Shown here piece by piece: positions 48,362-56,915 of a DNA stretch of 64,000 nucleotides. Under the pieces are notes generated by a model. That model did not search any database, was not told the origin of the DNA, and saw only the letters and a list, made by a program, of their open reading frames with translations. Source of the DNA: Propionispira raffinosivorans DSM 20765 (lineage in GTDB: Bacteria; Bacillota; Negativicutes; Selenomonadales; Selenomonadaceae); assembly GCF_000381065.1 (NCBI RefSeq), contig NZ_KB905842.1, forward strand, positions 62,001 to 126,000, in the 5' to 3' direction. How positions within the stretch are numbered: position 1 is the first letter of the stretch; each line of letters starts with the position of its first letter. Position numbers and translations under genes: made by a program.

Positions 48362-49309
48362 TTAGACGCTTGGCCTATAATAGTATTCTTTTATTTTATT
48401 ATAGGTCCCATCCCTGATACATCTTATCTTCGGCGAATTTTGCCTTGTCTTTAACTTCAGATTCGTTATGCAAAGGGCATCCAAATGAATGTCTTTTTCC
48501 TCTGAAATAAGTTTTTCAGCGAGTGCAGAAATATGAGATGAAATTGCTTGCTTCTGCTCACTGCGGGCAGCCTGTAAAATAGGATGAGAATGCCTTACTA
48601 AATTATTTTGTAAAATTGCATTTTTCTGCTGTGATTCATGAAGAGTATAGAGTCGGACAATTTCAGGTGTAGAATCATTTTTGATTGGAATGTAAGCACT
48701 TTGAATTTTCCACTTATCGTTGTTGTTCGTCATCAACTGAACTTCATATTTGGGGACCGTGCCACGGCTTATATTGTCGCCAAGTTTTACGGCAGTAACT
48801 GTATAACTATTATCTATATTTTTAGATGGATTTACTGTAGGCGGAATCTGTTCAAAAAGGGCATAGGAATCACCCTTATAAACCAAAATTTTTAGCTTGA
48901 AAATTGGCTGGTTACCGTCAATTTTACATTTGCGATTTAATGTTGCAGGGAGCTTGTCCGTGAAAAGTATAATATTCATATTTGCTGTGCTAATTTTTTG
49001 TGTAACTTCACTGTAGTTGGCAAGTTGCTTTTTGAATGAAAGATATTCTGCATAAAACTGTTTACTTTGGTGCTGGTTTTTATCATTTTCCTGCTGTAAA
49101 ACTTTGAAAATATCATCAATCTTTTCTTTGCTTTCACCATCTATTGCACGGCGATAATTATTGAGCTGCTTACCAAGAAGGTTCCTTTCTTCAGTAAGCA
49201 ACTTTATTTTTTTGCTGCATTCGGCCAGCTCATGCGTTTTATCAGGAATACCATAACGGGCAGTAGTCAGTTCTTTTATACGTTGCAGTTCCTTGGCTGT
49301 TTTTGCATA
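48362..49309 (-). pseudogene. Hypothetical protein, 5' end cut by an IS66 element
   Basis: The open frame runs from the IS66 terminus at 49310 to a stop at 48362, about 315 codons, with no ATG. TTG 49201 would give 279 residues, but the frame upstream looks coding (TAKELQRIKELTTARYGIP). The N-terminal 100 residues are coiled coil. The centre is beta-rich (NMNIILFTDKLP, FKLKILVYKGD), and the C-terminus is basic. No family recognised. Loss of its true start by the insertion makes it a likely pseudogene. Confidence 0.55.
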
Positions 49310-49610
49310 GTAAGCGTCTTATAAGGTAGTGGATAGCAACACTCTAGCTGGAATGAGATAATATACCAAAGTAAAGTTTTTTAAGTTTTTATAGTTTACT
49401 TGGAAAACTTGGAGGAAGTATATTTTCTTGGATACAAAACGAGTTGTTCGCCAATATCGTCTAAAAAAATGGTCTGCACTTATCACGGAACGGCAGACCA
49501 GCGGTTTAAATGTTCGTGAATTTTGTAAGGACCGAAATATTAAGGAACTATTATTACTACTGGCTAAAACGTATTCATGAAGCTGCTTGTAACAGTTTGT
49601 ATGAAAAGTT
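49310..49610 (+). mobile_element. IS66-family element, left end with broken tnpA
   Basis: Begins with the IS66-like terminal repeat GTAAGCGTCTTATAAGG. A tnpA-type frame starts at TTG 49428 after GGAGGAAG and reads DTKRVVRQYRLKKWSALI, then VREFCKDRNIKE. A frameshift near 49550 leads out of frame before the YYWLK segment seen in the other copy. Homology to the inverted copy at 51927-52276 extends through about 49600. Confidence 0.8.
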
Positions 49611-49690
49611 TATTGACATAAATAGTGAAAGTGATATTATAAGTACTGGTTATTAAATCATTTTTATAATATATAAGGAGATGTTTTTTT

Positions 49691-49867
49691 ATGCCAGATG
49701 ATAAAACTAAAAAGAGACCGTTAGATTCATCGAGAATTAATATTCATGAGCCTTATGAAGTAAACTACTGGTGCGACGTTTTAGGGTGTAATAAAGCAAA
49801 ATTAGAAGAAGCTGTTAAAGCTGTAAAGACATCGGTGGCAGATGTAAAAAAATATTTAAATAAATAA
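49691..49867 (+). CDS. DUF3606-family small protein
   Basis: 58 residues, not previously delimited: AAGGAGATG eight bases or so upstream, ATG at 49691 and stop at 49867. The sequence opens MPDDKTKKRPLDSSRINIHE and continues YEVNYWCDVLG, then LEEAVKAVKTSVADVKKYL. That is the full DUF3606 pattern, including the final helix. Function of the family is unknown; its members are found near stress genes and on plasmids. It lies inside a wrecked IS66 element and ends just before a very strong terminator. Confidence 0.85.
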   Translation: MPDDKTKKRPLDSSRINIHEPYEVNYWCDVLGCNKAKLEEAVKAVKTSVADVKKYLNK

Positions 49868-49916
49868 GTGGGTCAAGATTTTATTTAAATTAATAGGTGA
49901 ATAGCCGTCAATTGTT

Positions 49917-49980
49917 AAAAATCAAAAGAGGATATAGATTGGGCAAAAACATGCTCAATCTATATCCTCTTTTGATTTTT
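49917..49980. terminator. Very strong 25-bp hairpin terminator
   Basis: AAAATCAAAAGAGGATATAG and its exact complement surround a 14-nt loop and end in five Ts. It follows the DUF3606 gene. From 49981 to 50255 there is only AT-rich DNA with scattered GCAAAA motifs, possibly the left end of the IS21 relic. Confidence 0.9.
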
Positions 49981-50255
49981 ATATCCAATAAAAAATTATA
50001 AGAAAAACAGCTAATATTTGATGTGACCCCAATAGGAAAGCGTCTACTTTTCTTTTTGCTTTTGATGGTCATCTTGCATAGATTCGAATTTACGCTGTTT
50101 ATGGCATAATGAAATAGGACAACGTTGCAAATAAAAATCCCCACTTATGCAAAACAGAATTCCTCAAAAATGCAAAAAGCCATTGCAACAAGAACCAAAT
50201 ACTACCCTTCTTAGGTGACAAAACACTAACGGGGGGGGACTGGAGGATGCTCACA

Positions 50256-50403
50256 ATGACCCAAATTGATTATATCAGATATCAGAAAAGCGTTCTTTGA
50301 GAAAGGTCTCAATATTTCACAAATAGTAAAAACCTTTTCTTGTGATCGCAAAACGGTGCGCAAGTATTTGGCAATCAACCATTTCCCAAAGCAAAACGCG
50401 TAA
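50256..50403 (+). pseudogene. IS21-family istA fragment
   Basis: Starts MTQIDYI, the common IstA opening. A short ATCAGAT/ATCAGAA duplication then shifts the frame, and it continues KGLNISQIVKTFSCDRKTVRKYL, the HTH of IS21 transposases (key DRKTVRKY). It stops at 50403. Only the N-terminal part remains. Confidence 0.75.
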
Positions 50404-50412
50404 CTTTCAAAT

Positions 50413-50667
50413 AATTGGGCAGAAAACAGCATCCGACTTTTTATAATCAGACGCAAAAATTGGCTGTTTAGTGGCAGTCCTAAAGGTGCCACAGCAAGTG
50501 CAGTCATCTATAGCCTTATAGAAACGTGCAAGGCTAATAAAATAAACGAGTACAAATATTTGAAGTATCTGTTTGAAACGCTTCCCAATATCCCGTTTCT
50601 GAGAGAGCCGCAACTTTTAGAAGAGCATCTTCCGTGGAGTGAAAAAATACAGCAAATCTGTAAATAA
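50413..50667 (+). pseudogene. IS66-family tnpC transposase, C-terminal fragment
   Basis: 84 codons reading NWAENSIRLFII, RRKNWLFSGSPKGA, then LIETCKANKINEYKYL and HLPWSEK at the end, which is the C-terminal end of IS66 TnpC. No start. A terminal-repeat-like TATGCTTAC at 50746-50753 lies downstream, the expected right end of such an element. Confidence 0.85.
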
Positions 50668-50840
50668 GCATAGCAGTCGTTCGCTTGATATTCATATTCT
50701 GAGTATACATCGACGGCTGCTATTTTTATATACACGTTTGGTTGTATGCTTACTATAAACTAATTGTAGTATTATCCTTAAATCAATATGTGCCCATCTC
50801 CTGAGAAAATGGACCGTCATTTGATTTTTCTAAACATACT

Positions 50841-51710
50841 TTAATTTGCCATACGATTATTCTTGCTCGTGTTTGAAATTCCTGAATATGCACTGGCAAT
50901 GCCTAACGCCAAAAGCAATTGTCCCATTATAGTTTCTAAACAGACAAGAAACTTGGCTAAACCTGACTGTGGTATAATATCCCCATACCCTACTGAGGCT
51001 ATGGTAATCGTACTAAAATATAGACAATCTGTATATATAGATATCTTATTATCAGGTAAATATCTTACAATTTTAGGCTCCGGATATTCGATTCCTTTAA
51101 AAATAAAATCAACCGGAAGTGGTTCAGATATTTCATTAAATAGTTCAGAATTCCATAGCTGGAGTTGTTCCTTAGTATCAACTCCAGACCATAGCTTATC
51201 TTTTATTCCAAAAAGAGCATTTGAATTTGATACACGAAGTTCTTTTTGAATCATCAACTCTTTAGTTTCTTTATTTTGGGATAACTTATAATAATTTTGG
51301 AATTTATACAGTGCATCACCTCCATCGCCCACATAGCTGACTAAAAAATAGGTATTGGCAAAGCCAATAATCATATACATATATGTAACTATAATTAATA
51401 TCAGCTTCCTTTTCCCCTGATGTTTTTGAAACATCGTATATCGAATAAGTCCATAAATTCCGTAAAAGGATGTCCAACAACTAAAAATAAGAATTAACAT
51501 CATACTAAATAGTTGAACATACTCATAAAAATCGATTTTTTTGGTTTGCTCAATGCTAGGAAAATCCGGCATACTTCGTTCAATCATTCCAGCTGTTAAA
51601 TCTGGTAAATAATATGCAACAAGAATTGATAAGAAAGCAATAAATAATGGTTTTGCAACATAATGGCTACCAGCCATTGATAAGCCTCTTTTGATATATG
51701 AAATAAACAT
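50841..51710 (-). CDS. Potassium-channel-family membrane protein
   Basis: 289 residues with about four membrane helices. Before the last one is a pore loop with selectivity filter SVGYGD (TIASVGYGDIIP), the hallmark of K+ channels. A soluble loop of about 90 residues precedes the pore. The C-terminal tail is short, with no RCK/TrkA-N domain. GAAGGGAAA lies before the ATG. It sits alone between IS relics, so it may be laterally acquired or part of a decayed island. Confidence 0.85.
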   Translation of the reverse strand: MFISYIKRGLSMAGSHYVAKPLFIAFLSILVAYYLPDLTAGMIERSMPDFPSIEQTKKIDFYEYVQLFSMMLILIFSCWTSFYGIYGLIRYTMFQKHQGKRKLILIIVTYMYMIIGFANTYFLVSYVGDGGDALYKFQNYYKLSQNKETKELMIQKELRVSNSNALFGIKDKLWSGVDTKEQLQLWNSELFNEISEPLPVDFIFKGIEYPEPKIVRYLPDNKISIYTDCLYFSTITIASVGYGDIIPQSGLAKFLVCLETIMGQLLLALGIASAYSGISNTSKNNRMAN

Positions 51711-51806
51711 AATAGTTTCCCTTCTGAATCTTCTTCAAATCCTCATGATTAAAATAATGATTACCTCTCTATAATCTCTCTTTAGTACTATTTTCCAGAA
51801 ACATAC

Positions 51807-51853
51807 AAAACTCCTGCAACGATCCACGCTAGAATCCTTACAGGAGTTTTTTC
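51807..51853. terminator. Intrinsic terminator
   Basis: AAAACTCCTG pairs with CAGGAGTTTT; a T-run follows on the plus strand. Confidence 0.6.
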
Positions 51854-51926
51854 GCTATTATAAATGATACGGTTCTGCGTAACAGATCAAACAACGAAAT
51901 TTATTTTAAATCATTAAGTGTGTAAA

Positions 51927-52276
51927 GTAAGCGTCTCATAGGGTAAAAGAGTAACCGGAGCAAAGACTGGTGCTGAAACTGTTGGCATGTTGTTGCAAGC
52001 CGCTTCGCAAATATGTTTTAACCAATAGTAATAAATGCGTTCCTTAATATTTCGTTCCCTGTAAAATTCACGAACATTTAAACCGCTGGTCTGTCGCTCC
52101 GTGATAAGTGCAGACCATTTTTCCAGACGATATTGACGAGCAACTTGCTTTGTGTCCAAGGAAATATACCTCCTCCAAGTTTTCCAGTAAACTATAAAAA
52201 CTTGAGAAACTTTACTTTGGTATATTATCTCATCCCAGATAACGTTCTGCTATCCACTGCCTTATAATATGATTAT
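51927..52276 (-). mobile_element. Miniature IS66 derivative with tnpA fragment
   Basis: About 350 bp bounded by GTAAGCGTCTCATAGG at 51927 and a degenerate inverse end (ATAATCATATTATAAGG on the minus strand) at 52276. Inside is an 81-codon frame from TTG 52159 to 51914 encoding IS66 TnpA: DTKQVARQYRLEKWSALI, VREFYRERNIKERIYYYWLK. TnpA is cut short where the right terminus begins, so tnpB and tnpC are deleted. It lies inverted relative to the copy at 49310. Confidence 0.72.
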
Positions 52277-52322
52277 TTTGATTTGGATAGAGTGCAATTA
52301 AGTTCGGTATCCTTCACCCGTG

Positions 52323-52375
52323 AAAAAGCGATATAAATTAGGCACTCACAAGCCTAGTTTATATCGCTTTTTTTG
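52323..52375. terminator. Intrinsic terminator
   Basis: AAAAGCGATATAAA and TTTATATCGCTTTT with an extra inner pairing TTAGGC/GCCTAG and a T-run on both strands. It ends the XRE gene at 52382. Confidence 0.88.
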
Positions 52376-52381
52376 TATAGC

Positions 52382-52720
52382 TTATTTTGGAGGCATTCCT
52401 TTATAATTGATATAGGATTCAATTTCTTTGCGGTTTTCATCGGATAATTTATTGATTTTATCTAATAGTTCGATGTCGGGTTTTGAAATTTCTAATGCAG
52501 TACTTACGAGATTAGTTCTATTAAGTAAGAAATCGGTGCTGACTTCAAAATAATCAGCGATAATAATTAAGGTTTCTAAGGTAGGTTGTTTTTTACCCGA
52601 TTCGTAATAAGCAATTGTACTTTGTGTGACATTTAAAAGTTTGCCGAGAGCTTCTTGCGTCATATCGTGACGGTCTCTTAATTTACGAATATTTTCTCCA
52701 AATTTTTTCACGAATATCAC
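52382..52720 (-). CDS. XRE-family transcriptional regulator
   Basis: 112 residues. The N-terminal Cro/CI helix-turn-helix is clear: TQEALGKLLNVTQSTIAYYESGKKQPTLETL (key SQ/TQSTIAYYE positions, about 20-50). The C-terminal 45 residues are helical. AGGTGAT precedes the start. It is divergent from a second, shorter XRE gene, an arrangement like a phage or conjugative-element repressor switch. Shared TGAC(T/C)AAAAG motifs fill the spacer. Confidence 0.9.
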   Translation of the reverse strand: MIFVKKFGENIRKLRDRHDMTQEALGKLLNVTQSTIAYYESGKKQPTLETLIIIADYFEVSTDFLLNRTNLVSTALEISKPDIELLDKINKLSDENRKEIESYINYKGMPPK

Positions 52721-52738
52721 CTCTTGAAAATTATTATA

Positions 52739-52843
52739 ATATGACTAAAAGTAATATTGAATTATTAATAACTAAATGTCATAAAAATATTGACATATGA
52801 CCAAAAGACATATATAATAAAATCATAAAATGATTTTTAGTTA
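52739..52843. promoter_or_regulatory. Operator cluster between divergent XRE genes
   Basis: Copies of ATGACyAAAAGt occur at 52741-52752 and 52797-52809, with inverted relatives AACTAAATGTCAT at 52770-52782 and ATGATTTTTAGTTAT at 52830-52843. A further exact copy, ATGACTAAAAGT, covers the stop codon of the downstream XRE gene at 53059-53070. Confidence 0.6.
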
Positions 52844-52862
52844 TATATGTAGGTGAATTGGA

Positions 52863-53066
52863 ATGAAATACAATCGGCTTATTCAAAAAAGAGAAGAATT
52901 GGACTTTACACAAAAGCAAGTTGCGGAAATGATTCATATTTCGCAATCTATGTTATGTAGAGTAGAAGTTGGTAACAGGTCTCTTGATGATGATAATAAG
53001 ATAAAATTAGCAAAACTCTATAATGTTACAGTAGAATGGCTTTTTTTTGAAAAATATTATGACTAA
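52863..53066 (+). CDS. Small XRE-family (Cro-like) regulator
   Basis: 67 residues, almost entirely a Cro/CI HTH: TQKQVAEMIHISQSMLCRVEVG (key SQSMLCRVE) then KLAKLYNVTVEWL. Tiny size and divergence from the longer XRE protein recall Cro opposite CI. GTAGGTGAATTGG precedes the ATG. The stop codon is embedded in an operator-like repeat. Confidence 0.88.
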   Translation: MKYNRLIQKREELDFTQKQVAEMIHISQSMLCRVEVGNRSLDDDNKIKLAKLYNVTVEWLFFEKYYD

Positions 53067-53279
53067 AAGTTATAATATTTCCAAATTGATAAAGAACAGA
53101 GTTCTATTCCAAAATACTGAGGCGGCGTAAGGCGGAGCTGTCGTAAACTAATGGCTTTAATTCAGTATAACAACAATAGGAATGAGATACAGCTTTTACG
53201 AATGAAAATAACCATTTTATTTAGAGCTTTATGAAAAGTAATTGTCATAAGGAAAATTAAAACATCGAGGTGAGGAACC

Positions 53280-53489
53280 GTGATACGGGACTTGGTACTT
53301 TATATCAAACAGGAACGTATAGCACAAAATCTTACCATGAGCGAATTGGCTTTGAAAAGCAGCGTCAGTCAAAAGCATATATCCAATATTGAAAATGAAA
53401 AAGTGATACCAACGATTGAAACGTTAGAAAAGCTGGCTAAGGCATTAGGCTTTGAGATTGCCCTGCAGGTAAAAGTCCGCAGGCCATAA
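53280..53489 (+). CDS. Small XRE-family regulator at the head of the PTS operon
   Basis: 69 residues from GTG 53280 after GAGGTGAGG. HTH of the XRE type: TMSELALKSSVSQKHISNIE (key SQKHISNIE), followed by the IPTIETLEKLAKALG helix. No ligand domain. It lies about 100 bp before the PTS EIIA gene on the same strand, so it is the local candidate regulator for the sugar operon. The basic tail KVRRP is unusual. Confidence 0.85.
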   Translation: MIRDLVLYIKQERIAQNLTMSELALKSSVSQKHISNIENEKVIPTIETLEKLAKALGFEIALQVKVRRP

Positions 53490-53589
53490 ACTAAAAATTA
53501 AAATCGGAAAATTCTGTTAAATAAAGGAGGTGGTGTGGAATTCGGGGATGTTTGAGAGTTTGGAAAATCAACGGAAGGAGGTGAACAAC

Positions 53590-54018
53590 GTGATTGGTAT
53601 TATAATTGCGACACATGCGGATTTAGGACAGGAACTGATTCAGGCAATTACACTGATTCTTGGTAAACAGTCGAATTTAAAAGCCATTGGTTTAAAACAC
53701 GGGGACAGCATTGAGACATTTGAACAGAAACTGCTTGGCTTATTCGATGAAATCGATACAGGGAATGGTGTATTGGGATTCTGTGATTTTCTGGGTGGTA
53801 CGCCAGCTAATACGCTGATGCGGTGTATGAAAAAGAAATATTTCCCCTGCATCACGGGCGTTAATATGCCAATGCTGATTGAAGCTCTTACAAATCGAGA
53901 GTCTATTTCAGTAGAAGAATTAAAGGATCGCTGCATCATCATCGGCACCAATAGTATTTTGAGCTTGAAAAATGTAATCGAAGAAGCTGAGCAACAAAAT
54001 ACGGAAGAAGAATTTTAA
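53590..54018 (+). CDS. PTS mannose-family EIIA component
   Basis: 142 residues from GTG 53590, set by a perfect AAGGAGGTGA just upstream; an upstream in-frame GTG would add an unlikely leader. The start IGIIIATHADLG shows phosphoacceptor His9. LGFCDFLGGTPANTL is the second family motif. It receives phosphate from HPr and passes it to the EIIB encoded next. An extra AAAGGAGGTGG at 53524 suggests a short upstream reading frame overlapping the leader. Confidence 0.93.
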   Translation: MIGIIIATHADLGQELIQAITLILGKQSNLKAIGLKHGDSIETFEQKLLGLFDEIDTGNGVLGFCDFLGGTPANTLMRCMKKKYFPCITGVNMPMLIEALTNRESISVEELKDRCIIIGTNSILSLKNVIEEAEQQNTEEEF

Positions 54019-54032
54019 GGAGGTCTTTTAGC

Positions 54033-54512
54033 ATGTATATAAGCGGAATTGTCTTGGTGCGGATTGATGATAGACTCATTCACGGACAGGTTATGACTTC
54101 GTGGTTAAATTATACGGGAGCTAATAAAATCATGATTATTGATGATGAATCTGCCGTTGATCCGTTTATGAAAAGTGTATTTAAAACGTGTGTGCCGGAT
54201 GATGTTAAGGTAGCAGCCTTCACGGTTGCAAAAGCGATTCCTCGTTTGAAAAAAGGTTTTCAAAAAGATAAGTGCATTATACTGGTTAAATTTCCGAAAA
54301 CTTTGTATGAGTTAATGGAAGCTGGAATTATTTTTGAACATATTAATATAGGTGGTATGGGAATTCGCGGTACGAGAAAGAAATTTTATAAGAATATTTC
54401 AGCTTCGGAGGAAGAACGCGGCATGTTAAAAGCATTAATAGAAAAAGGTTCAAAAGTTTCTGTGCGAATTGTCGCGGATGATACGGAAACAGATGTTGCT
54501 ACGCTGGTATAG
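54033..54512 (+). CDS. PTS mannose/sorbose-family EIIB component
   Basis: 159 residues, the usual length of separate EIIB(Man) proteins. The phosphorylated histidine is H17 in RIDDRLIHGQV. The NIGGMGIRGTRKKFYKNIS region (key GGMG) is also typical. AAGGAGG precedes the ATG. It phosphorylates the incoming sugar bound by EIIC/EIID. It lies 14 bp after the EIIA gene. Confidence 0.94.
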   Translation: MYISGIVLVRIDDRLIHGQVMTSWLNYTGANKIMIIDDESAVDPFMKSVFKTCVPDDVKVAAFTVAKAIPRLKKGFQKDKCIILVKFPKTLYELMEAGIIFEHINIGGMGIRGTRKKFYKNISASEEERGMLKALIEKGSKVSVRIVADDTETDVATLV

Positions 54513-54567
54513 TTTTCGGGAAAGCTTCGTTTAGCGAAACATATTTTATTAAAATGGAGTGATAAAA

Positions 54568-55368
54568 ATGACAATTGAATTTTGGCAGGCAGCCTTAATT
54601 GGCGTATTCTATTATTTAAGTCAAACTGGATCACTGTTTTTTGGCTGCATCGGCAGTTTATCCATTCTTTATAAACCACTGGTAGCTGGTACAATCGTAG
54701 GATTTATTCTGGGTGATCCAGTTAGCGGCTGTATCATTGGGGCAGCGATTCAACTGCCGTATATCGCCTTTATATCTGCCGGAGGCTCTCAGCCGATGGA
54801 CCCAGGACTTGCTGGATATGTCGGGACGGCCTGGGCTATGGTTGCCGGCGTATCTCCGGCTGCGGCAGTAACCATTGCCTTGCCCTTGGGATTGTTGGGA
54901 ACTATGATTTGGATCGCCCATATGACGTTAGATGTTACGTTTGTGCATATGGCAGATAAAGCGGCTGAAAAAGGGGATTTGGATAAAATTTGCTTTTTGC
55001 ATGTTTGGCCGCCACAGATTTTACTGTTCTTTCTTAGTGTGATTCCAGCGACGATTGCTGTTTATTATGGCGCGGATGCAGTCGCTGATATTATTGCTAG
55101 TTTATCAAGTACGCCTTTGCATGTTTTAGAGGTTATTGGTGGTTTACTGCCAGCACTTGGTATTGCGATGAATCTTAGGGCTATTGGACGTACGGGAACA
55201 ATACCGTTTTTCATTTTAGGGTTTATTTTTATCATTTATTTCAAATTGCCTATTACGGCAGTTGCTGTTATAGCGGCAATTATCGCTTTTTTCTATACGC
55301 AATTAAGTCATCCGGCAGAAGAAGCTTTGGCCAGTGCCGGGGATAGCACGGAAGAGGAGGACTTTTAA
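54568..55368 (+). CDS. PTS mannose/sorbose-family EIIC component
   Basis: 266 residues from ATG 54568, preferred to GTG 54559 because ATGGAGTG lies before it. Multiple membrane helices are seen and the conserved GDPVSGCIIGAAIQLPY and GGSQPMDPGLAGYVGTA regions (key AxxQLxY and DPxxAG) of EIIC(Man). It forms the sugar channel with EIID. The last helix is followed by an acidic tail, and its stop overlaps the ribosome site of the EIID gene. Confidence 0.92.
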   Translation: MTIEFWQAALIGVFYYLSQTGSLFFGCIGSLSILYKPLVAGTIVGFILGDPVSGCIIGAAIQLPYIAFISAGGSQPMDPGLAGYVGTAWAMVAGVSPAAAVTIALPLGLLGTMIWIAHMTLDVTFVHMADKAAEKGDLDKICFLHVWPPQILLFFLSVIPATIAVYYGADAVADIIASLSSTPLHVLEVIGGLLPALGIAMNLRAIGRTGTIPFFILGFIFIIYFKLPITAVAVIAAIIAFFYTQLSHPAEEALASAGDSTEEEDF

Positions 55369-55369
55369 A

Positions 55370-56191
55370 ATGATAGAACAGAAAAGTTTATCCAAAAAGG
55401 ATTTAGTGATTGCTTATTGGAGATGGATACTTTTTTCAAATTGCAATTATAATTATGAAAGATTAATGGCAACAGCGGTTGTGTTTTCATTTAAGAATGT
55501 ATTCAAAAAACTGTATGGGGATAACAAAGTGGAATATAAAGCCGCATTGAAACGGCACATGCAGTTTTTTAATACGGAACCGCATTTTGGCAGTATTATA
55601 CACGGCATTGTTTTAGCGATGGAAGAACAGCGTGCGCAGGGGAAACCTGTTACGGATGAGGCTATTAATGGTATAAAAACAGGGTTAATGGGGCCGTTTG
55701 CCGGAATCGGTGATACGTTGTGGCAGGGAACTTTGACGCCAATTCTTTTGGCATTTGGTCTTAGTATGGGGTCACAGGGGAATTTGATGGGACCACTTGT
55801 TTATTCCGTTTTGATGGCGTGTATTATGTTTCCAATCGGTTACATGTGTTTTATGAAAGGTTATGGACTTGGTCGTGAAGGAATTGAAAAAGTACTGGGT
55901 GGTAATCAGATCAAAAAAGTTATTACGGGGGCTTCGTGTATGGGGGCTGTTGTTTTAGGTGCATTAGCCGCGCAATTTGTTACCGTATCTTGTCCGCAGA
56001 CCATTCAAATGGGTGCGTTAAGCATGGGCATGCAAAAAGAAGTGTTTGATAAATTATTTTTGGGAATTTTGCCATTAGGTGCTACTTTATTGACTTTGTA
56101 CATGTTGAAAAATCGTCAAATGAAGCCGACTCTTGTTACCGGAATCATGGTTCTGGTTGGTATGGTTGGCGGTGTATTCTGGATTTTGTAA
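55370..56191 (+). CDS. PTS mannose-family EIID component
   Basis: 273 residues from ATG 55370 after GAAGAGGAGG. EIID hallmarks are FNTEPHFGSIIHGI and GLMGPFAGIGDTLWQGTLTP (key MGPxAGIGD). Two or three C-terminal membrane helices are present. It completes the EIIA-B-C-D set of a mannose/fructose/sorbose-type PTS. The specificity is not evident; the downstream enzymes suggest a ketose or an unusual pentose. Confidence 0.94.
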   Translation: MIEQKSLSKKDLVIAYWRWILFSNCNYNYERLMATAVVFSFKNVFKKLYGDNKVEYKAALKRHMQFFNTEPHFGSIIHGIVLAMEEQRAQGKPVTDEAINGIKTGLMGPFAGIGDTLWQGTLTPILLAFGLSMGSQGNLMGPLVYSVLMACIMFPIGYMCFMKGYGLGREGIEKVLGGNQIKKVITGASCMGAVVLGALAAQFVTVSCPQTIQMGALSMGMQKEVFDKLFLGILPLGATLLTLYMLKNRQMKPTLVTGIMVLVGMVGGVFWIL

Positions 56192-56230
56192 TTTTATAGA
56201 GGGTAGAAAAAGAAATAGAAGGTGTTTTTT

Positions 56231-56890
56231 ATGATACAAATATCACCATCCATACTGGCGGCAGATTTTTCCTGTTTGTCGCATGAGGTGAAACGGACAG
56301 CAGAGGCTGGTGCAGATTCAATTCATATTGATGTGATGGACGGACATTTTGTTCCCAGTATCACGATTGGGGCAATGGTTACCGCTTCTTTGCGGGATAA
56401 GGTGAATATTCCCTTTGATGTCCATTTACAAGTGACGGCACCGGAACGGCAAATTGCAGCATTCGCCGAAGCAGGTGCTGGTATATGCACATTTCAGGCA
56501 GAAACAGCATCAAATATGTATCAAATCATCGAAAATATAAAAAAATTGGGTATGAAGGCAGGCATTGCTCTTGCACCGGGAACGTCGTTAGCTTTTATCG
56601 AAGAAGTATTGCCGACCGTAGATCGTGTATTGTTATTGTCGGTAAATCCGGGTTACGGTGGACAAAAATTTTTACCATTTGTACTTGCAAAAATTCGCAT
56701 GCTGCGATCACTGCTGACTGCGCAGTCTTTAGCGACGGAGATTGAAGTGGATGGCGGCATTGATTTTGTGACAGCCAGACAAGCGATTCAAGCAGGTGCA
56801 ACTATTTTGGCAGTAGGAACAACCGTGTATGAAGCACCGGATATGAAAGAAGCAATTCAAAAATTGAAACGGGCGCAAGATTTACAATGA
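56231..56890 (+). CDS. Ribulose-phosphate 3-epimerase family enzyme
   Basis: 219 residues from ATG 56231 (AGAAGGTG upstream). A TIM barrel opening ISPSILAADF, with metal-binding His/Asp in HIDVMDGHFVP, VHLQV and EVDGGID, and the glycine-rich phosphate loop near VGTTVYEA. Ribulose-5-phosphate or allulose-6-phosphate (AlsE-like) epimerase are both possible. Placement behind PTS genes argues for a dedicated sugar-phosphate epimerase rather than the housekeeping Rpe. VHLQV replaces the usual VHLMV. Confidence 0.88.
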   Translation: MIQISPSILAADFSCLSHEVKRTAEAGADSIHIDVMDGHFVPSITIGAMVTASLRDKVNIPFDVHLQVTAPERQIAAFAEAGAGICTFQAETASNMYQIIENIKKLGMKAGIALAPGTSLAFIEEVLPTVDRVLLLSVNPGYGGQKFLPFVLAKIRMLRSLLTAQSLATEIEVDGGIDFVTARQAIQAGATILAVGTTVYEAPDMKEAIQKLKRAQDLQ

Positions 56891-56915
56891 AAGAAATAGG
56901 GAGATGCATGGAACA

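Noticed and set aside
53530..53589. N-terminal extension of the PTS EIIA from an upstream GTG
   Set aside because: The perfect AAGGAGGTGA and GTG at 53590 give exactly the family N-terminus; the extension is unlike any EIIA.
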